Shown: piece by piece, positions 57,940 through 64,000 of the stretch
Position numbering within the stretch: the stretch's first letter is position 1
Layout: each line of letters begins with the position of its first letter
Origin: Sphingobacterium multivorum
Lineage (GTDB): Bacteria; Bacteroidota; Bacteroidia; Sphingobacteriales; Sphingobacteriaceae
Direction: 5' to 3'
DNA length: 64,000 nucleotides
Assembly (NCBI RefSeq): GCF_900457465.1
Contig: NZ_UAUU01000002.1
Span: 186,001 to 250,000 of the forward strand
The notes under the pieces: generated by a model
The model's input: only the letters and a program-made list of their open reading frames with translations
Databases searched by the model: none
Told to the model about the DNA's origin: nothing
Position numbers and translations under genes: made by a program

Positions 57940-60900
57940 TTAGAATGTATATCGAACCCCACATTGTATTTGTGCTCTTGAGTTTAAAATAATCGATGCT
58001 ATAAGGCTGCCCAGGATCACTAAAGGTAAATACGGGCCAGCTATCAGCATTTTGCCTCGGCGGAAATAATGATGGGGTAAGTCCCACACTACTCGTCGAA
58101 TTAAATGTATTGGGCGAAAAATATTGAATACCCCATTTCTTGGAGATTAGATTAGTCAAGTTCATAACATCCACCGAAAATGTTATAAATCGTTTCTTTG
58201 ACTTCTGAAGAAAGAGATCATGTGCAATTCGTAGATCTGCCTGTACATTCCATGGCGTACGTCCCATATTACGCTCTGTAAAATCTCCTCTACGAGAGCT
58301 TAGATAATCATTACCATCAATGAACCGATTAAAAGCATCTGCTTGCTGCTGAGCAGAAAGACCATTTGCAAGATCTTTAAAGTAATGAATTGTTTCCGTC
58401 TGTCTTGGAATATAAACCAAACTTACTTGTTGCGGCAAACCTTGTATGCTATTATTGACGATACCATAGGTAAATGGACTTCCAGATTGCGCACTGATAT
58501 ACAAGGTAAAATTCGTACGTCCTACATTACGCCAAATTTGTTCGTAATTTATACTCGAAACGATACGGTGACGGATATCGAAATTACTGTAAGCTAACTT
58601 TGGATTATTAGGAATAAGTGACTGATTTAGTTGCCAGTTACTTTCCATAGAATTACGTACGCCATTACTTAAATCCTTCGATTCTCCATAGGTATAACTC
58701 AGTGTAGCATTCATTTTTTCTTTGATCGTTTTTTCCAATGGTCCCTGTTATACTGTAGCGGTAGCCTTGATTGGTATTACTCAGAAGATATACATTCGAG
58801 AAACGATTATCCACAGTACCGCTATAAACAGGTTGTTGTTTGTTGACGTCATATCCATACCATAATGGGTTATCCTTGTTGTTCAGCTGCTGAAATAGAA
58901 CATCTTTAATATTCTTTGTATAAATACCTTCAACCGTAAATTTCCAGCTTTCAACCTTGTAATCTATACCCAAGCTGGACCGCAGCACCTGCGGCAGTAC
59001 AAAATTGTTATCGACCAGATCAACCTGCGTTTTTCCGGTACTTGGATCATTAATGACAGCGCCATTCTGCGCTATAAACTCACCTATTCCATTCGGACTT
59101 GGCTTTATAGGGTCAGACCCAGGTGCAAATGGTTTCTGATCTGCTTTTTGATCGAAAGCGCCGTAACTGTTCCCCGTATTATAGTATGCATAAGCCAGCC
59201 AAGCAAATGGTATACGCCCTGTAAACAAACCGGCACCACCCCGGACAGTCAGTTGTTTATTGTCCATTGCCTCCCATCGAAAGCCAATTCTCGGAGACAA
59301 CTGTATCCTATTTAGAAACTCATTTCTTAACCGATTCGGCGGTGTATAGGTGTAGGTTGTACCAAAAGTGGGGTCAGACCACATGTCATTGACTTTATCA
59401 CTTCGTGTCGGCATTGTTGGCAAAGCTGCCAAATCCGCACGGAGTCCAGGTATGATTTGAAAACGATCATTTATACGGATTTCATCCTGAATGTAGAGAC
59501 TATACATATCAACGGAGAAGTTAGCCGCGGGATGATCCAAAATGTAAGAGTGTGAATTATCCTTATAGTTGTAACTTCCTCTTACGCGATACGGAACATT
59601 CGCGACGAAATCTGCAATACTATTGTAATCAACCCGGCCATTCCAGCTGTTAACAAACCCATACCGAATGCGATAAAGCTCATTATGTGTTCCAAATAAC
59701 AATTTATGCCTGCCTTTTGTCCAATTTAGATTGGCCGTAATCTCCCAGGTACCTTGTCGCATGTTAAATATACTAGCTTCACGATCAGTTCCAAGATAAA
59801 TTGTTGTGCCCGGTGTACGCCCTTGTATCTGTACTTGAGGTAAGGAGGGATCACTTAAAGGGTCACGTCGATCATTTACCTGTGTATATCCCAACACAAT
59901 ATTGGAAGAAAGATTATTACTGAATCTACTTTTCAATTCTGCAACGGTACTTGTTTGGTTGTTTTCTTGTTCAAAGGCCATACTACTGAACCGAAAATCC
60001 TGTTGATCCCGATCCATATGAGTTGCCTTACTAAAGATTGTATTGTTACGGATTGCCAACTGATGTTTGGCATTTATATTCCAGTCTAAACGATTGAAAA
60101 ACTTGGTTGACCGGGACCAATTTGTATAATTACCTGCGGTTCCAATATTAAAAATATCACCATAGCGTGAACGAGCGGCTTCGGCTATTGCTTCTACATC
60201 GCGCTGCTCCAAAATATGAGCTGTTTCGATAGTCCCAACACGCAACTGCGTAGGATCTTGGCGCCTGGTAAACTCCTCATTACTGAAAAAGAATAATTTA
60301 TCTTTTATTAAAGGAAACCCTATTCGGAAACCTGTTTGATAATCATAAAAATCTTTATTCATTTTCCCCAAAGTTCCCACCCGGTCCTTACCCGTTAACG
60401 CGGCATTCCGTCCATAGGCGTAAACCGATCCTTCAACTTGGTTTGTACCACTTCGCGTGACAGCATTGACCGAACCGCCTGTAAAATTTCCGATCTTGAC
60501 ATCGTAGGGAGCCAAATATACTTGCATATCCTGAATGGCGTCTATTGATATGGGGTTTGTTCTTGTACTGCTCCCCGCCATTCCTGAGGTCCCGGTTTGT
60601 CCGCCAAGAGAGGGGCTAAAACCTATTGCATCATTATTGATGGCACCGTCTATCGTGACATTATTATACCTAAAGTTTGTACCACCGAAACTATTATCGC
60701 GACTTCCTTGCGGTGTAAGCCGAGTTACATCGGTAATCGAACGGTTGACTGTAGGCATATTCCTTACTTGCGCGCCACTGAAATGATTTCCTGTCCCTAC
60801 TGTCCCAGCCCTTGTATCACCTTTCCGGCCAGTCACAACGACCTCACTAAGTGTTTCATTACGCTGTTGCATAATAAAATCCGTCTGCAAGGTTTCTCCC

Positions 60901-61193
60901 AAACGCACAAATATATTTTCTTTACGTTCTGTTTGTAATCCAATGCTACTTACATCAACTGTATATGGACCGCCAATACGAATATTATTTAAAGTAAAAC
61001 GTCCATCTTTATCAGTCGATTGCACATAACGGGTCCCTGTTGGTGTGTGTATCACAGTAACGGTCGCCTTCTCCACAAGAGTTCCACTGCTACTTTGCAC
61101 CTTTCCGTTAATTGTACCCGAAGTTTCCTGCGCAAAAGAATTGAGCGCTTGCAAAAGAAACAAAAAGAGTAAAATTAGCTTTAGTATTGACAT
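57940..61193 (-). pseudogene. Oar-like TonB-dependent receptor, frame broken twice
   Basis: Starts at ATG 61193 with a signal peptide (MSILKLILLFLFLLQALNSF, AQE). A carboxypeptidase-like domain (GTINGKVQSSSGTLVEKATV), TonB-box-like SEVVVTGRKGDTRAG, plug and Oar-type barrel (SVNAVTRSGTNQVEGSVYAY, KLFFFSNEEFTRRQDPTQLR) follow. Breaks at T6 58729-58734 and T3 57984-57986; correction gives 1083 residues ending AQIQCGVRYTF at 57940. Oar-type receptors import large ligands or serve in secretion; the ligand is unknown. Confidence 0.85.
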
Positions 61194-61293
61194 TATAGGG
61201 TAGAAAGTCATGGTTGGCCTTCCTATGCATATACTGTCATTTTGATATCTATTCATTGCTATGTTTCATTAATTCGTTAGATAAATCTTCTTA

Positions 61294-62292
61294 TTACTGT
61301 GTTAGCCGGAGCCCCTGATCAACAATATGTAGTACCCCATCTCCGGTAAGGATATCCTGTTTCTGTAATAAGACATCATTTGTATTCCCCAAACCCCGAA
61401 GTGTTATGCCGCTGAAAGAGCCCGGAGAACTGGTATTTGGAACCAACTTAATGTCAACACTGTTACCATCTAGCATGGTTTGCTTAGACATATTTGTATT
61501 ACCCGTACTCAAGATATAGTCGTACACAAAACGACGGTCATGGAGAATATGATAGCGGACTATTTTTTTCAGATCATCTAAATTGGCCAGCTCCACATCC
61601 TGCACGGATTGAAATCCCAGCAGATTCATAGCAGCATTATTCGGTGCAAAAACCGTATAGGCTCCCTGATTTGTTTTTTCGGATAAAATGCCGGTCCTTT
61701 TTATAGCACGAGCAAATATGCTGATACTCGCATCTGCGTTGATAGCATCGACAATCTTATCATGTACATAGGGAGTCATAACGCGGTCGAGCACTTGAAT
61801 CAGTCCATTAGATGCAGGCAAATTTTGTGTCAATATACGTGCTCCATTCAGTGTCAGTACTGTATCGGCGCCTTTGACCCAGTGTGTGGCATAGACCTTA
61901 CCGCGACGTGTTTTCAATTCTTGATTAAACAGAAAAGGAAGCTTATTGAGCTCATATTTTCCATCCAGTATGTGATAATTAGCGATATTAGAAACTATTG
62001 CTGCGCGTTCAGACAGCATGCTCACCACAGTTGGATAACCCGCCTTTCCAAAGGCATTGTCGGATGGAACAAGCAAAGTATAGGGACCTTCGCCCTTTTG
62101 CAGCTCTTTATCCATATTACTGACGCGCAATGCAGCATTAAATACCGATAAATTAAAATTATCGGCAACGACCAAGTTGACCTTATTATTGTCAAAATTC
62201 GTCGTGTTTTCTTCCTTTTTACAAGCAAATAATAGATTGATCGTCAGCAAAAATAGGCTACACTTGCTATAACTAAAATTATGTCGTCTCAT
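61294..62292 (-). CDS. Fasciclin-domain lipoprotein (two FAS1 units)
   Basis: 332 residues; lipobox LLFACKKEEN. Two FAS1 units: the first has ALRVSNMDKELQKGEGPYTL, VPSDNAFGKAGYP and NGLIQVLDRVMTPYVHD; the second has KTNQGAYTVFAPNNAAMNLL and GDGVLHIVDQGLRL. Adhesion-type surface lipoprotein. It starts 3 bases after the stop of the next fasciclin gene, in one operon with the Oar-like receptor. Confidence 0.9.
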   Translation of the reverse strand: MRRHNFSYSKCSLFLLTINLLFACKKEENTTNFDNNKVNLVVADNFNLSVFNAALRVSNMDKELQKGEGPYTLLVPSDNAFGKAGYPTVVSMLSERAAIVSNIANYHILDGKYELNKLPFLFNQELKTRRGKVYATHWVKGADTVLTLNGARILTQNLPASNGLIQVLDRVMTPYVHDKIVDAINADASISIFARAIKRTGILSEKTNQGAYTVFAPNNAAMNLLGFQSVQDVELANLDDLKKIVRYHILHDRRFVYDYILSTGNTNMSKQTMLDGNSVDIKLVPNTSSPGSFSGITLRGLGNTNDVLLQKQDILTGDGVLHIVDQGLRLTQ

Positions 62293-62295
62293 CTT

Positions 62296-63639
62296 TTATT
62301 TAAGTTTAAATCCTTTTGGAAGCAGTAGGTTATCAACAACGTGGATCGGTCCATTAACCGTATTTATATCTGTCTCAATAATATTGATCGGTGCTTGCTC
62401 GGTTTCTTTGATTTTCATTTGGATCTGGTTTCCATTTTTAGAAAAAGCTAAAGGCATCTTATAAGCGTATTGAACCTGACTACTCCCCCCTATATTCACA
62501 TAGTAATCGTTTAACAAGGCAGGATCCAGATCATTACTATAAAAGACTGTATTATTGGACATCGCTATGCCATAAGCAGGATCCTCAGTTGCAAACACTC
62601 TGCCCCAATTGCGATGAAAACTGAATAAAGTATCTGTCGGATATGATCCACGTGGTTCAAAATACAAGTCGTCGTATCTTACGTCTCCCCGTTTAGCATT
62701 AAAAGCTAGAATATCGGCCACGCTATTAAACCCTGCTTTTCGAAAGGCATCATCTGTTGGTGCAAATGTGGCTGTCAGGTTGAGATTAGGTAACTCATTG
62801 TAAAATGGATCCCTATCGATATCCCATCCTCGTTGATAGGAAACTCTGGCCTCTGGATAATAGCTCAAAAACTCCTCTTTACTCATACGATATCCCCATA
62901 GAGGCTCAATATCATCCAACATTTTTTCATAAAACATTTCCTCGGATAAACGTTGGGATTCCACAAAAAAAGTAAACCTTCCGTCGGCTATTAGCGCCTC
63001 CAATATGGTCATAGTAGGCTTTTCGATCACTTTTTCCAACATATAGATACCGCCATTTGTCGCGGGCTCATAAGCTAATTTTCCTTTAGACTTACCATTG
63101 ACTAGCAAATCGCCATCTTTCACAGCGAGATAATGACGATAAGCATAGATGTCGTAACGTCTGCCGACTGGCTCGGTATTATCATAAAAAGGTACTCGAT
63201 AATTTTGATTTTTTAACATCGATCGAACCATGAGACTATATTTACCAAGTTTAATTTGGTTAAGATCTCCTAAAAAACTGTAAAATTGAACGAAATCGGC
63301 AGCTTCCTCAGTAGTCATTTTTTGAATAGTCTCTAGTGTTATTCCAACTTGCTTTAACGCATTATCGGTTGGCGCCAATACGGTCACTTTTGTATTGACT
63401 CCAGCAGCCTTACTCAGTGCTACAATGTTACTTTTCTGCCATGCTGCTAAAAAAACTTTTGCTTCGTTATGCGTTGTCAATAGTTGCGTAACATCCTGTG
63501 AAGCTTCGTTTTTATAGGGAACTTCCTCCCCCACAAGCTCCGGCATGAACTCAGTTTTTTGGCAAGATAGCAGTACAAACACAGCAGTAGTACATAACAA
63601 CAGTATATACCAAACGGCATTTATTGATTTATTTTTCAT
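62296..63639 (-). CDS. Fasciclin-domain lipoprotein
   Basis: 447 residues; lipobox VLLSCQKTEFMPEL. FAS1 motifs: ALSKAAGVNTKVTVLAPTDN, NGGIYMLEKVIEKPTMT, LNLTATFAPTDDAFRKAGFN and NGPIHVVDNLLLPKGF. The start overlaps the stop of the upstream gene by 11 bases. Part of the same surface operon. Confidence 0.88.
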   Translation of the reverse strand: MKNKSINAVWYILLLCTTAVFVLLSCQKTEFMPELVGEEVPYKNEASQDVTQLLTTHNEAKVFLAAWQKSNIVALSKAAGVNTKVTVLAPTDNALKQVGITLETIQKMTTEEAADFVQFYSFLGDLNQIKLGKYSLMVRSMLKNQNYRVPFYDNTEPVGRRYDIYAYRHYLAVKDGDLLVNGKSKGKLAYEPATNGGIYMLEKVIEKPTMTILEALIADGRFTFFVESQRLSEEMFYEKMLDDIEPLWGYRMSKEEFLSYYPEARVSYQRGWDIDRDPFYNELPNLNLTATFAPTDDAFRKAGFNSVADILAFNAKRGDVRYDDLYFEPRGSYPTDTLFSFHRNWGRVFATEDPAYGIAMSNNTVFYSNDLDPALLNDYYVNIGGSSQVQYAYKMPLAFSKNGNQIQMKIKETEQAPINIIETDINTVNGPIHVVDNLLLPKGFKLK

Positions 63640-64000
63640 CTTTTCCTTTTTTTATCGCTTGATCTGGGCTTACCAGCCCTTGATCTAAATCATGTACCAG
63701 ACCATTACTACACAAATAGTCCATTTTAGCGCCGACAGCATACGTTACATCGGCGAGTATAACCGAATAGAAAGTATCATTGTCGCGGAGTCTCATATTA
63801 TAACTCAATTTCCAAGTCGGATAGACTTCATTGGCAAAATATTCCATATAATGTACTTTATCTTTCAAGTGGTATTTGTAATTACCGTTCGAATTAATGA
63901 TCGTAAAAACCTGTGAATCCGATATAAAAAAATGTTTATCGTACATGATGTAGGCACCAAACAATACCTCAGGGACGTAATTCTGTGGAACAGCACTATC
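63629..64000 (-). CDS. Fasciclin-like protein, C-terminal part (5' end beyond window)
   Basis: The frame is open to the window edge. The visible 123 residues end SNGLVHDLDQGLVSPDQAIK, which resembles the second FAS1 motif; before it are SVILADVTYAVGAKMDYLC and KVHYMEYFANEVYPTWKL. Likely another member of the surface operon. Confidence 0.6.
   Translation of the reverse strand, partial: DSAVPQNYVPEVLFGAYIMYDKHFFISDSQVFTIINSNGNYKYHLKDKVHYMEYFANEVYPTWKLSYNMRLRDNDTFYSVILADVTYAVGAKMDYLCSNGLVHDLDQGLVSPDQAIKKGKDEK

Overview
The window looks like a stretch of a Bacteroidota chromosome, most likely Sphingobacteriaceae and plausibly Sphingobacterium (genus is inference). The grounds are SusC/SusD pairs, many lipoproteins with an XXSC/XXAC-type lipobox, promoters of the TTG-N18/19-TAnnTTTG type, Oar-like TonB receptors and AraC/ECF regulators. 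No rRNA, tRNA or CRISPR array was recognised.

Layout. 1-6.2 kb (minus): a SusC-SusD-GH16 glucan-use locus. 6.8-11.7 kb: an ECF sigma factor with a membrane anti-sigma/beta-barrel fusion, divergent from a redox-type cluster (COG4315-like lipoprotein, c-type cytochrome, YceI, DUF5777 barrel). 11.8-14.8 kb: small stress and lipoprotein genes, a broken sigma gene that ends abruptly at an AHSA1-like gene, and an AraC regulator. 15-21.5 kb (minus): a SusC-SusD-fasciclin-DUF5007 operon. 21.7-28.5 kb: a phosphoesterase, then a GNAT acetyltransferase split by an IS21-family element that itself carries an ISL3-family element. 28.5-33.3 kb: an esterase, small proteins and a YVTN-propeller/phosphoesterase gene with an in-frame TGA. 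33.4-35.4 kb: an HD hydrolase gene split by an IS5-type element. 35.6-40.4 kb: two flavin enzymes, an AraC gene, a DUF1772 protein and a lipoprotein. 40.9-45.8 kb: a prophage remnant with an S24 repressor, a divergent gene, a lysis cassette (amidase, membrane coiled-coil protein, possible one-piece spanin) and a SIR2-like gene. 46.3-55.6 kb: a propeller lipoprotein, regulators, a Nudix enzyme, a 2OG-oxygenase/Ada-like pair, the ohr peroxide operon, an AraC gene with an SDR gene, and a YfcE-like phosphoesterase. 55.7-64 kb (minus): a surface operon of fasciclin lipoproteins, an Oar-like TonB receptor and an IPT/TIG-NHL lipoprotein.

The strongest observations are the two scarless IS insertions. 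Both keep target-site duplications, and deleting the element plus one duplication copy restores the host reading frame exactly. The phage-derived lysis/SIR2 island is the best candidate for an undescribed system. At least eleven further frame breaks are one extra base in a short run, so many apparently broken genes here may be sequencing errors rather than true pseudogenes.
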